From Ahaetulla prasina (lineage: Eukaryota; Chordata; Lepidosauria; Squamata; Colubridae), in assembly GCF_028640845.1 (NCBI RefSeq), contig NC_080544.1, forward strand, positions 59,100,711-59,164,710: a stretch of 64,000 nucleotides of DNA, given 5' to 3'. The notes beneath the pieces were generated by a model that searched no databases, had not been told where the DNA came from, and saw nothing but the letters and a program-made list of their open reading frames with translations. A program made the translations under genes and the position numbers. Shown here in pieces: positions 38,047 through 50,059 of this stretch (position 1 is the stretch's first letter; each line of letters starts with the position of its first letter).

Positions 38047-38150
38047 TTTTTTATTGGCCAAATGTGATTGGACACACAAGGAATTTGTCTTAATGCATAT
38101 GCTCTCAGTGTACATAAAAGAAAAGATACCTTCATCAAGGTACAACACTT
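38047..38150 (-). mobile_element. CR1 LINE 3' end, antisense, seeding the GAATA array
   Basis: On the minus strand it contains the CR1 3' terminal phrases accaagacaaattccttg-like, gtgtgtccaatcacatttgg and ccaataaaaaa, directly followed by (TATTC)n. The same 3' end occurs at 49.95-50.04 kb and 59.05-59.10 kb on the + strand. Only the last ~100 bp are present. Confidence 0.9.
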
Positions 38151-38828
38151 AGAGCCCCCATCTCCCAAGGAACACTGATAGGATTTTTTCTTCTGAAGTC
38201 TGAACGAAATATACTTCCTTATAATGTAAACTCATTATTTCTTGTCCTATCTTCTGGAACAACTCTGAACAGCTCTGCCCTATAGTTATTGATGCCTGTT
38301 ATAAATACTTCCTGGAATCTCCTCTTCCCCATGTTAAATGTGTTGAATGCCTCATAGGTTTTTCTTCCAGGTCCCTTGCCATCTTGGTGACTCTCCTGCA
38401 TTCATTCACAGTTTGCCAATATCTTTTCTGAAATGCAGTGCCCAAAAGTATATGCAATATTTTAGGAGTGGTCTGATCAACACAGAATTGAGAAGAATAA
38501 TGACATCTTGTGATCCTGATGCTATAAATTGTATTTCCTTTTTGCATTATACTGTTCATCCAGCTTGTGAGCCATCAAGTTATCCAGAGCCCTTTCACGG
38601 GTATTGCTGCTCATATACCTTGTCATTCTATATTCATTTCTTTTACTTTTATTAGACAAATGCATTTGTCCCTGTTGAAGTAATCTTGCTATTTTTGACC
38701 CATTGTTTAGTATGTCAGGGTTGTCCGGTGTGTTGAAACTTTTAAGTTATTTGCTACCTTCTATCAACTTCTTTTTTGTTTTCTGCAAATTTGATATACC
38801 GCTGTGATTGTCTATGTCAATTATATTG

Positions 38829-38883
38829 ACAGAGAGAGAGCGAGGGAGCGAATATATATAGATGACAGAGAGAGAGGGAGCGA

Positions 38884-38921
<38 letters not shown>
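38829..38921. repeat. (GA)n microsatellite
   Basis: Two GA tracts interrupted by a tatata block. Confidence 0.9.
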
Positions 38922-39035
38922 AGCCCAGGACAGAACCTTGCAGTATGCCAAATGTCACTTACTCCACCTTGACATGATTCCTTAGATCCACATAATTGTT
39001 CAAATAGTGCCATATCCATCTAATGGTAGTATAGG

Positions 39036-39369
39036 TAAGCCCGCTTGAGCTTGTTGATCGGCAGCTCAGCAGTTCGAATCCCTAGTGCTGCCGTGTAACG
39101 GGGTGAGCTCCCGTTACTTGTCCCAGCTTCTGCCAACCTAGCAGTTTCGAAAGCACGTAAAAATGCAAGTAGAAAAAATAGGGACCACCTTTGGTGGGAA
39201 GGTAACAGCGTTCCTGCATCTTTGGCATTGAGTCATGCCGGCCACATGACCACGGAGACGTCTTCAGACAGCGCTGGTTCTTCGGCTTTGAAACGGAGAT
39301 GAGCACCGCCCCCTAGAGTCGGCAACGACTAGCACGTATGTGCGAGGGGAACCCTTACCTTTACCTTTA
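39036..39369 (+). mobile_element. Sauria-type SINE with ACCTTT tail
   Basis: The tRNA-like head has a box-B-like cagttcgaatcccta. The body contains gtcatgccggccacatgacc, agacgtcttcagacagcgct and gagtcggcaacgactagcac. The 3' end is aacccttacctttaccttta, the ACCTTT-type tail that such SINEs share with their partner LINE (BovB/RTE). The 5' end looks slightly truncated. Family recognition is from memory. Confidence 0.88.
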
Positions 39370-39389
39370 GAATCTTATGAGAAATTTTT

Positions 39390-39975
39390 TTTTTTAATTT
39401 CTTTTGTCACAACAGAATACACAAACAATTGTTATAGATAAAACAACATATTTTGAAGAAAATATACATATATGTATAAAAATATGCATCAACTATATCA
39501 ATTTGATATGATGAAGGGAACAATAGGACAATATGATGAAGGGAACAATAGGACAGGAATGGTAGGCACTTTTGTGCTCTTATGCACGCCCCTTGTTTTG
39601 TTGATAGATCTGTTATTAATGTATCAACCACCTCCCCTGTGATGTTTCCCTGTTGGGGCCCCAGTCTAAGTGGTAGAGCCAGGTCTTTAGGCTCTTATGA
39701 AAGGTCAGAAGAGTTGAGGCTAACCTCACATTGAGGAGGGGGGAAGATGTTCCAGAGGGCAAGTGCAAAGGCAGAGAAGGTTCTTCTCTTGGGCCCTGCT
39801 AGTTGAAATAATCAGGCCAACAGGCCCATAACATGCCTCCTCTGCTGGCATGAGTGGGTTGGGCTAATCCCAGTGGGATGAGACACTCCCTCAAGTAGCC
39901 TGGACCCATCCCTTGATGGTCTTTAAAGGTGATTACCAACACCCTGAATTGCACTGAGGCAATTATATTATGGTT
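39390..39975 (+). mobile_element. Interspersed repeat, unclassified (possibly a LINE remnant)
   Basis: It opens with a T-rich ttcttttgtcacaacagaata, passes gtaggcacttttgtgctc, and later has gttccagagggcaagtgc, cagagaaggttcttctct and tgaggcaattat near its end. Parts recur at 45.42-45.50 kb (tttgtcacac head) and at 46.88-47.23 kb. A 27-bp local duplication (atatgatgaagggaacaata) sits at 39508-39560. Confidence 0.45.
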
Positions 39976-42634
39976 TAATCAGTGAGTGGATCCAGTGAAT
40001 GCTACTTATGGAAAAGCTAACCAGTATCTCGGAAGTTGCTTTTTTTCTGTTTAGGGTGTTAGTTAGGTGATATTAGGCACAAGACAAAAAGCATTATAAT
40101 AAAAGTAGACAGTATATGACTGATATTCCAACATGACATTTTCTCATGTTATATTGGTCATGCGTGACTGTCTGAACTCATATGATCTGCAAGTTTCCAA
40201 ATTAGAGTTTGCTACTGTCGGGGGTAGGAGAAAATAGTTGCAGAAGATAAAGATGGCCTTAAGACAGGATGAGCCCATCATTTCATTGGAATAAAGACTA
40301 AATAGCCATTTGTATGCTATAGTGCCATACACTTTGGACACTTCATGTTACTGTTTGAAATGCATTTTAGGAATTACAATATTAATTCCTAAAATTCAGG
40401 ATATTTTTACTACATTGGTTCAAAATTCAGTGAACTGTTAACCTGATTTTAGAGTGATCACTCCCTGTTAGACACTTACCTTACTATATTCTCAGCATTT
40501 GGAACTATCAAGACATCAGAAATGAGGGTTGCTTCATGCATGGGAGTTTGGTAAAGAACTATGAACGTTGGAATGAAAATATACCTGATTTGCAGCATTA
40601 GTGATATATGATACTTCTCGATTTTTGTATTAATCTTCCTTCAGCAGAGGCACAAGATTTGCTGAATTGTTTTGCAGATGATGCCAATTCTCACACAAGC
40701 CACTTTTGAATTTTAATCTTCTACAGAGATTGTTTTTATAAAATTGATTGCAAGTAACTATTTGGTTTATTCATTTTGAAATGTGGTCTTTATTTGGATC
40801 ATTATTATGCTGAACAAAAATTAAACAGAGGGATATATTAAGTAAGCTCCAAATTCTTTCCAGTCTTCTGATTCTAAATCTGGCAGGGTGATTTCCCTGG
40901 GATTTCCTGCTCACATGATTTGAAGTCTTCAGTTGTTAATAGAGCATTTGGGATGTAACAGTGGAGGAAGGGCACCTACACCTCTTCAATATGGTCATGA
41001 ACAGACCCCAAATCTAACTCCCACCCATTCTACAGACTCACAATATTGGGCACAAACATAGACTGCAATGAAAGAGATATCAAAGTAGAAAACTTCCCTA
41101 AACCAAAGATAAGAATCTCCTTCTGTTTCATTACCACCTTCTCAAGTGGAAAGAAATAGGATTACATCTTTTTTTGCAGTGAGGGCATATTTACATTGGA
41201 GTTCATAGAAAAATACAATGTTATGGCCTCCCTAACAAAATATGCAGGCCATAGGGGTGTGGTGCTCACATGTTCTAAAAAATAGGCAGGTCCATCTGTC
41301 TATTCAGAGAGCACATTTAAGATTCAGTGAAAGAAATGTTTGTTCAGTCAAAGAACCACCCGTTGGAATTGTGGAATTCATGACCACAAGATGCTGCTGG
41401 GCACAAATACTTAGTAGAATCTACGGATGCTGCATAGGGACCTATGTTGGAAGCAAGAATCAAAGTAACTCATGTGTACGTATCTTTTCTACACATCTTT
41501 TCTAACAACACAAACACGAAACTCATCATCTCTGGGGGCTTTTAATAATAGTATGTTTAGTTTTAAGGTCTAAATTAACCACATTCCAGCCTCTCCCTGT
41601 TTTACAAGGCTGTGGAATACAAGCTCTCATTTTATAAAAAAAAATGGGCCAAACTATTTCTCCAACTGTCAAATAAATGCATGCAAAGGAAGATTTTGTG
41701 GGGACAAATAGGAAAGAACGATTCAAAGGCCCAAGGGAGTTTAAGGCTGTCAGCAAAATTTTGCCATTTTAACAAGCTCAGACCAAGGGGGAATTATGTG
41801 CTGGCTGGTGTCTCATCAGACAAAACTCTAGTCTTTTATCTCTTCAGGAAAGCATGGCTCCAATATTGCCACATCATCAGTATCTGCTGAACAAGTCACA
41901 CAGCATCCTCAGTATCTGTGTAACAAGTCCCCTCCCCATCCCCCTGGGAGCCAGGATGGGCCTCTCCTGCCATGTTCAGGGGCTGCATTCCTGTGTAAAA
42001 AGGCATCTGGGAACTCTCAGGCCAGGCTTTGCATGTCCATACAGCACAAACCTGGAAGGCAATCAACACTGGGCTGATACAACTTTCATTTGGCTTCAGG
42101 AGATGGTTGACGTATTATGTTTTATGCTAGCAGTCTCCAGTCTGGTAATTTCAAAGATTTAAATACTGGTAAATGGTTCAGTTATACAGTGACCTGTGGA
42201 TTAAGGATGCGTATAAAGTGGTATTATTGATCTTTTCAAAAGGAAAAGGGGCTGGGATTAGAAAGTGGCAATGTCAAGATTATAATTAGGCTCACATGGC
42301 ATTTTATGGCCTATGGTTTACTGAACAAATCATTGTGTTCTGATTCACGCACAATATATAGTGTGCAATAAATCATATAGTAGCTGGCTTCATATATTGC
42401 ACTAAGACATTATGTTATTAGTTTTGGTTTGCTAGATTGGGTGAACCCAGAAACCATAATTTATACCTTAGCATTATTCATAAAGCCATAGTTTATGAAT
42501 TATGAATATGTGGCTTATTTAGTGAACCATGGTTGAAGCAACCAGTTTCATATTATGCATAAACTCAAACCCTTATGAATTTATTGAGGGGTATGTAGAA
42601 TTGTTGCAAAGAAAACTAATTAGTCAATCTAATA
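39976..42634. other. Intergenic DNA, nothing assigned
   Basis: AT-rich with short open frames of no visible family. Confidence 0.5.
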
Positions 42635-44012
42635 TGTAGTTTCCATCTTCAAAAAAGGGGAAAAAAACAGCTCCAGGAAACTACAGACCTATCAGCCTAA
42701 CCTCAATACCGGGGAAGAGTCTGGAAAAGTTAATCAAGCAATGAATCACCGAACACCTAGAAGCAAACAAAATAATAACCAAAAGCCAACATGGGTTTGT
42801 CAAAAACAGATCATGGCAGACTAATCGTATTGCATTCTTTGACAAAGTGACAAAATTAGTGGACCAGAGGAATGCTGTCAATATAATTTACTTGGACTTC
42901 CGTAAAGCATTTGATAAAGTAGACCATAACCTACTACTAGATAAAGTAGAAAAATGTGGGTTAGACAGCACCACCACCAGATGGATTCGCAACTGGCTGA
43001 CCAACCGCACTCAATGTGTAGTCCTCAATGGAACTACATCCACATGGAGGGAAGTATGCAGTGGAGTACCCCAAGGCTCTGTTTTAGGCCCAGTACTCTT
43101 CAACATCTTCATTAATGACTTGGACGAGGGGACAGATGCGGAACTCATCAAATTTGCAGATGACACCAAGCTGGCAGGAATAGCCAACACTCCAGAAGAT
43201 AGGCTCAAGATACAGAAAGATCTTGACAGGCTTGGACATTGGGCACTATCTAACAAAATGAAATTCAACAGTGAAAAAAGTAAGGTTCTACATTTAGGCC
43301 AAAAAAACAAAATGCACAGGTACCAGTTATGTGGTACCTTGCTCAATAGTAGTACCTGTGAGAGGGATCTTGGAGTCCTAGTGGACAACCATTTAGATAT
43401 GAGCCAGCAGTGTGCAGCAGCTGCCAAAAAAGCCAACAGAGTTCTGGGCTGCATAAACAGGGATAGAATCAAGATCACGTGAAGTGTTAATACCATTTTT
43501 TAATGCCTTAGTAAGGCCACACTTGGAATATTGCATTCAGTTTTGGTCGCCACGATGTAAAAAGGATGTTGAGACTCTAGAAAGAGTGCAGAGAAGAACA
43601 ACAAAGATGATTAGGGGACTGGAGGCTAAAACATATGAAGAACGGTTGCAGGAACTTGGTATGCCTAGTTTAATGAAAAGAAGGATTAGGGAAGACATGA
43701 TAGCAGTGTTCCAATATCTCAGGGGTTGCCACAAAGAAGAGGGAGTCAAACTATTCTCCAATGCACCTGAGGGTAGAACAAGAAGCAATGGGTGGAAACT
43801 AAACAAGGAGAGAAGCAACCTAGAACTAAGGAGAAATTTCCTGACAGTTAGAACAATTAATCAGTGGAACAAGTTGCCTGCAGAAGTTGTAAATGCTCCA
43901 ACACTGGAAATTTTTAAGAAAATGTTGGATAACCATTTGTCTGAAATGGTGTAGTGTTTCCTGCCTGGGCAGGGGGTTGGACTAGAAGACCTCCAAGGTC
44001 CCTTCCAACTCT
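42635..44012 (+). mobile_element. CR1 LINE, 5'-truncated, with readable RT and 3' end
   Basis: It starts inside the RT fingers (an NYRPISLTS-like block near 42690) and runs through the palm to the CR1 3' terminus (ggttggactagaagacctcc, cttccaactctgttg) and a (GTT)/(AAT) tail. It is the most complete CR1 in the window. The endonuclease and ORF1 are missing, as expected for 5' truncation during reverse transcription. Confidence 0.93.
42847..43954 (+). pseudogene. CR1 reverse transcriptase C-terminal half
   Basis: The frame 42847-43482 encodes RT palm motifs: YLDFRKAFDKVDH (motif A with catalytic Asp), SGVPQGSVLGPVLF (motif B), KFADDTKLAG (motif C, the FADD active site) and an LHLGQKN block. 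A shift near 43483 moves reading to a second frame, 43484-43954, encoding the C-terminal region (LVRPHLEYCIQFWSP, QWNKLPAEVVNAP) and ending with a stop at the CR1 3'UTR. Only one frameshift over 1.1 kb suggests a fairly young copy. The enzyme copies LINE RNA at a nicked target; this copy lacks its N-terminus and cannot act alone. Confidence 0.93.
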
Positions 44013-44033
44013 GTTGTTGTTGTTGTTGTTGTT

Positions 44034-44106
<73 letters not shown>
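44013..44106. repeat. (GTT)n then (AAT)n microsatellite at CR1 tail
   Basis: About seven GTT units, then some 24 AAT units, directly at the CR1 3' end. Confidence 0.95.
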
Positions 44107-44110
<4 letters not shown>

Positions 44111-46879
44111 TTTAAAAAATCCAAAATTGGGGAAATAGCTTAGATAGGTGTGAGCAAGTTTTTATTACTAGGGCTGTGCTTCTCAAATTAGTATTATTAA
44201 TTATTACAACTCTACTGGAATGGTAGTAAAATTGTATTATAATGATAGTGATGGCTTCCTGACAATACAAACATTTGGCTAGGATTTGGGGTTTGTTTTC
44301 CCTTTTTCCTTTTTAAAAAAAGGTTTTATTGGTGCATTTCTTAGTGGATTTTTAACACATATTCTATTTTCTGCTAAAAATCACAGAGATGCGTTACCAT
44401 TGTGATTTACAGCATGATCCTAAGAGGCTCCAAAATTTACATAAATGGGCTGAATGGATATATGTAAGCTGCAGATTGCTCATTTCTGATTTCAGGATTT
44501 GAATGGATGAGATAAATATATACAGAATATGATGGAGGGAGGGAAATATAGAAAAAATGCTTATGTACTCAGCAGATCTAGCTTCGCTTAGAAGCATCTG
44601 GCAGGACAGACCCCACAAACAAGAAAAGAGGTAAATCATATTTTCAGGAAATAAGCAAGCATTGGAAATAGTAGAGTCTATAGAGCAAGCATATAGAGCA
44701 AGCATCACCCACATTTTCCCCTTGTGGTGTTCTACCATTGCAATCAGACAAAATGGCATAATGGATTGAATAAAGTTCTAGTTTAAAGCATTCGTTTCAT
44801 TCAGAGACAGAGTCTTCTAGAATCTAACACAGATGCATCACATCTGGGCCTCCTATAGCTCTTGATTGCCATTACTTTTAAGGGCTGTCAGTTACCATAA
44901 CTATGAAACAAAATAATTTTGCTGCAGAAAATCCAGCCAAAATATATCCTGATCATGTAAGAAATTAATTCAGCAGTCATAGATTTAAAGGAAATGCTCC
45001 AGCCCTGGGTGCCATATGTTATCACGGAGTACATCTCAGTTGTAATTAAAATGCTTGGTATTGTATTTAAATTGAACACAATTAGTGGATGAGTGGATTG
45101 TAAACATAATGTCAGCATATTTTCATTTTGCATTTTGTTATTTCAGTTTGTTAATCTGCATAACTGGGATATTGATATTACAGCAATAACCTCTTGTACA
45201 ACTGAGCACATCTGCAATGGTGCAGATGGATGAGGTCATAAAATGGCACCCAGAAGGTAAATGCTGGGACTTTATCCTACAATCTCCATAACCTCCCAGG
45301 GGGTCTTCTACAATTACAGTGTATCTCCGTCTTCTCTCTGGACAGATGGACACACTTCCAAAGAACTGAACTGCAATATCCTGTTGCTGTTGTTTCCTGG
45401 GTGTATGTGGGGCTCAGAGCAACTTTATTTATTTATTTATTTTGTCACACATTATATATAAGCATGAAATAATTATACAATATATAAGCATATAAATTGT
45501 TTATAATAAATTGTTTATAATAAATTGTTTATGGAAATAAACAATATATTATTATCCCAGAGTCATATATAGCTCCCCCTAAACACATGAAGCTTAAGAT
45601 GTACTGGCAACCTTGAGCATCCCATCAGCAAATCAAGCAATAGAGGAAAGCTGTTAATAAAATTGCTTATTTATTGTTATGGTCTTTATGAATCCAAATA
45701 GGTTTTCATTCACAGTGCTAGTTATAATCCAATCTTAATTTCTAACCATTACTGCATTCAAGTCCTTTCCACTTGTCCCTCCATGAGCTTCTAGTGACTG
45801 AGGTACATATTTTCCAGACCAAGGGATGTCCTTGGCCATTGTGGGACTTGCATTTAGCTTCTCTCATTTTGAAAACCTGGCTGTGTCTGCATATGACCCT
45901 GGATTTGTTCATTTTCATATTTATTTGTAAAAATGCATTACAAATAGGTATATTAAAATGTTTGCTTGCTGCTCTCATCTTATACAGCCATTGACAAAAG
46001 TCACTATAAATATTTTCTTGATTGAGGTTTAAGCAATATTCTTAAATCTTCACTGGATACCTTTTCAAAACAGAAAAGAATTTTGATATAGAATAGTGTC
46101 CTATACATCTACCAATATAATAAGTAGAGAGGTACAGCTCAAACTATACAAGGCAAAAAAATAAAAAAAAGACAAAATGTTTTTACCTCTATTATCATGA
46201 AACCACAATTTAAAAAGTATTAAAGAATGCCTCCCTATGGAAAATCCATATAGAAAAAAAATACTTTGTTGGCTCTCTTTAATTATATGCACCACATTTT
46301 TATGTTATGATCTGGAGAGTGTATCTACATCTGACAGCAAAATCTAAGCTAAATTGCTGTCTTGGCGCATGTTTATACATGCAGACTTTTAAAAAATGCA
46401 GAATATAGTCAGTAAAATAGCACACATTCAGACAATAGCTAAATACATGACTACAATTAGCCATGCTCTAGTAACATCTTGCTTAGCTTACTATGACAGA
46501 TTATATTTGTGCTGTCTTGGAAATTTACTTGGACCCTCTCAAGTTGTATAAAATATACTGTAAGAGCTAAACTACTAACTGGGACTAAATACAAATAATG
46601 ATCAGTTCTGAAAAATTGCATGGATTACAATTCCATTTCTAACTACCCAAATCATTTGGGAGATGGTTTAATTACTGTCCAAGTATTAATGTCCACAGTC
46701 AGCTGTCCCATTTATTTACTTGTTAATTAACTTTTGGGTACTGCCCAAAGATAGGAGTGAACAGAGGAATCTCAAATAGTAATATTTCCCAGCACAAAAA
46801 ATCCAAACAGTAAATGAGAACATAAGTCAAAATAAAATCAGATTGCCAATGTCTATCCTCCCCTGGCATTACAAATTGT
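44107..46879. other. Intergenic DNA; minor repeat head at about 45.42 kb
   Basis: Mostly unassigned. At 45422-45480 an (ATTT) run followed by tttgtcacacattatat resembles the head of the repeat at 39.39 kb. At 45482-45550 aattgtttataataa repeats in tandem. Confidence 0.45.
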
Positions 46880-47232
46880 CACCAAATTTTAAAAAATGCT
46901 TTCTGAAGACTGGGAGCAAGGATCAACTCCAAGGTCAGTATATTCTACAGAGTAAGGGCTACTACTGAGAAGACATTCCCACATCATATGTAGGGATTGG
47001 GAACTGAAGAAGGCATCTTGAGATGACTTGACAGAACGAGCAGAATCATTAAAGACAAGGATGTCCCAAGGTAATTTCAGGCAAGTCCAGGACTTTGAAC
47101 TGATAGTTCAAGCCTATTGGCAATCAGAGCAGCAATTATAAAGTAGGTGTTACTCTGGAATGGTGGGACCTGCATGCCAGCAGTCTGGCCACTGCATTCT
47201 ATATCAGAAGCAGTTTCTAGCTATTGCCAGTA
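46880..47232 (+). mobile_element. Interspersed repeat remnant, unclassified
   Basis: Phrases such as ttctacagagtaagggctac, tgagaagacattccc and gcattctatatcagaagcag follow the order of the repeat at 39.64-39.97 kb and appear to extend further downstream. Strongly decayed. Confidence 0.35.
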
Positions 47233-48119
47233 TTTTGTTTCAGTTAAGACCACAACCAGAACATCGGATAAAACTAGGCAAAGTTCCCTGCTGGCCACAA
47301 CCTCCACTTGCTATTTAAGCAGTAATTGTAAGTCAAGAGGGAAACTCTGCCCCCCGCCCCCCTAGTCATAGATTTGCTCTTTCAGGGGAATATAACTGCA
47401 GTGGTATGTGGAAATATCCTTGGGAGCAAGGAGATCCAGCCAAGGGAATGGTCAGATAAAAGGCAGTTGAATCAGAAGCAGGAATGTGGGACAGGAAAGA
47501 GGCTGAAAAGATCCTCGCTAGTTTTAAGCTGTAAAAGAGAAGGGGGGAGTGGGGAGGGGGGTTGTAGTTTCAAACTTGCAAGATTCTGTTAATGTAGTTT
47601 TACAATAAACCAGAAAGAGCTTATTTGGTCATGTTTCCTAACATCGTCTATTTCATAAGGCTGAAAGTGACCCTGTCCAGAATTAACAGGAACCAATAAA
47701 TACTCTCTCCAGATCTCTCTTTGATGCTGTTACTTATTCCAATTTCATTAAAGTCTAACCCTAAGTATATTTTTAAGAAATTGGAATTCCCATTAATCTA
47801 TCCATGGAATGACAATAGTATGTATAAGAGCACCTCCATGCATAAAGAGACTCTCTGAATCTCTCTGTGATGTTGATTTTCTCTCCAGTTTCATGGAAGC
47901 CTAACCCTAAGTAGATTTCCATCCCTGAATGGGATTTTCCCATGCATTTTTCCATGGAATGAACATAATGGGAATCATAAATGTAAGATACTTCCTATGT
48001 ATAAAAAGCTGCTCTTTGACAGAGCAGGCTGTCCAGAAAAAGGGCTAACACCTGTGCGACTTTTGTCCTTTCTCTTTAAGCCCTCTCTCCAGCCAGCAGG
48101 GCAATGTTGGCTAAAAAGG

Positions 48120-48154
<35 letters not shown>

Positions 48155-48747
48155 TAAAGCATCCTGTAGTGTCCTAAAGCTGGGAGAGAGAATCTTCTCT
48201 ATTAGTACTCATGAGATATAGTAGTTGGAGTGGGAGTATTAGTAGTGGGAAAGAATGGAGTAATGGTGAACAGTGAGTAATAGCTTGTGAATGCTTGTGT
48301 GTGTTGCCTAAGGATCTGTGTTGTGTTGATTCTTTTGTGTTTTTTGCCTACTGAATTGGGTATATTTAAAAGAACTTGTGACAGAATGGTGGGATATCCA
48401 TAAAAAAAGATGGGATATCAAACACAGGGTGGCAACCACACAAGTGGAAATGGCTTAAACTCAAGGAGTTCATTAAACTCTCCATAAAAAGAAAACAAAA
48501 ATTGGCTTCGAAAGGAAAAGAGCTATGCTCTGGCAGACCTCAACATCCTGACTGCAGAAACCAGACCTCTTACCAGAACCTACACCATGCAAACAGGCAT
48601 GGAAAATGTAGAAGGGACAGACTCTTAGAGACAGACAGGTATCTACCCGATGCCTGTAGTTAAGCCAAAGATGAAGATAGGTCAGCCAGACACAGGGCTA
48701 GGCTCAGATACTTGGCCCAATATTATCACAGAAATGTTAAAGCAACA
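47233..48747. other. Intergenic DNA or possible decayed LTR
   Basis: It includes a TG/GA microsatellite (48121-48152). The sequence up to about 48.38 kb, ending cttgtgaca before a tggtgggatatcc segment, could be the LTR and leader of the gag-like remnant that follows. No matching second LTR is in the window. Confidence 0.3.
48121..48154. repeat. (TG)n(AG)n microsatellite
   Basis: About 11 TG units followed by AG units. Confidence 0.9.
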
Positions 48748-49440
48748 GCAAGAGGAAAAGCTGTGATTAATTACAAAAGAGGAAGAAGAGTGGCTTTGGA
48801 GAGACAGGAAAGTTAGGCTAGAATGGAAAAGAGTAAAATAGGCAAGAGGAGACAAGCTTAGGGGGCTCGTAGACTTATTTTTAAAAGTCCAGTCACCACA
48901 AGGGGCACAATCGCCTCAAAGATTTTCGGAACATATAGAGAATGGAGATAGTCCCAAAGACATAAAAATCTCTAAGTTGTCTGAGGAAGAATACATAGAA
49001 GCCTATTTTACCAGGTGTTGTAAATGGCCTGAGAGTGAAGGGTGGCCAGAATGTTTAACAAGAAAGGCTTTGAGAACTTACAAGTAGTCCTCCAGCAAGA
49101 GAAGTAACATATTACTTACATGTTAATTCTATATAGGTATGATGTCACTCCTTACAGCTATAGGCAGAGGTTTAGGAGTTACGCATATGACAAACATGAA
49201 GGGATTTTTGAATTTTGGGCAGAATTGGAAGACTTGGGCAGGAAATGGTTGAGACCAGAGGAAAGAAGCAAGGAAAAAGTAGTAGAAGTAATTTGAGAGG
49301 TGTTTCTACAGGTACTCCCTATCAAAGTGAGATTTTGCATGCAAAAACACAATCCAGAAATGGGTCAAAGGACAGTAGAAATGGCCAAGGACTACATGGC
49401 ATCAAAAAGGTCAGGGGATGTTAGAAAGAAGCAGGAGAAA
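48748..49440 (+). pseudogene. Decayed retroelement gag-like ORF, SCAN-like region
   Basis: Scattered frames read blocks such as EEYIEAYFTRC, WPECLTRKALRTYK, then a phrase around gatgtcactccttacagcta giving a YDVTPYSYRQRF-like segment, and finally an EMAKDYMASKR-like end. The order (aromatic-rich helix, LTRKAL, a Y..LTPE.YR..F-type segment, KHEG..EF) recalls the SCAN domain and the Gypsy-type capsids from which SCAN derives. At least three stops and frameshifts are present. It lies between a possible LTR and a later CR1 insertion. The alternative is a fossil of a host SCAN gene. Confidence 0.45.
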
Positions 49441-49484
49441 AGACTAAGAAAGCACCTTCCAAAAAATAATAATCAGTGAGCAAT

Positions 49485-49550
49485 ATAGAATAGAATAGAA
49501 TAGAATAGAATAGAATAGAATAGAATAGAATAGAATAGAATAGAATAGAA
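49485..49550. repeat. (AGAAT)n array, left of CR1
   Basis: About 13 perfect AGAAT units ending directly at CR1 sequence. Orientation is opposite to the (ATTCT)n array at 50027-50059. Confidence 0.95.
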
Positions 49551-50059
49551 CTGCAGAAAAAATAATTGCTACCAACCTGCCTTCCATTGAGGACCTGTAT
49601 ACTGCACGAATCAAGAAGAGGGCCGTGAAAATATTTACAGATCCCTCACATCCTGGACATAAACTGTTTCAACTCCTACCCTCAAAACGACGCTATAGAG
49701 CACTGCACACCAGAACAACAAGACACAAGAACAGTTTTTTCCCGAAGGCCATCACTCTGCTAAACAAATAATTCCCTCAACACTGTCAAACTATTTACTA
49801 AATCTGCACTACTATTAATCTTCTCATCGTTCCCATCACCAATCTCTTTCCACTTATGACTGTAACTTTGTTGCTGGTAATCCTTATGATTTATATTGAT
49901 ATATTGACCATCATTTGTGTTGTAAATGTTGTCCCTTGATGAAGGTATATTTTCTTTTATATACACTGAGAGCATATGCACCAAGACAAATTCCTTGTGT
50001 GTCCAATCACATTTGGCCAATAAAAAATTCTATTCTATTCTATTCTATTCTATTCTATT
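49547..50059 (+). mobile_element. CR1 LINE 3' fragment with ATTCT tail
   Basis: It encodes the last part of a CR1 ORF2 (NLPSIEDLYTARIKKRA, then HPGHKLFQLLPSKRRYRA and RTTRHKNSFFPKAI), a stop at about 49768, a 3'UTR and an AATAAA at about 50019, then (TTCTA)n. It is nearly identical to the copy at 58.6-59.1 kb, so both are young. It is 5' truncated. Confidence 0.92.

Noticed and set aside
37882..38168. ORFs with repeated FYSIL on the minus strand
   Set aside because: Translation of the GAATA array.
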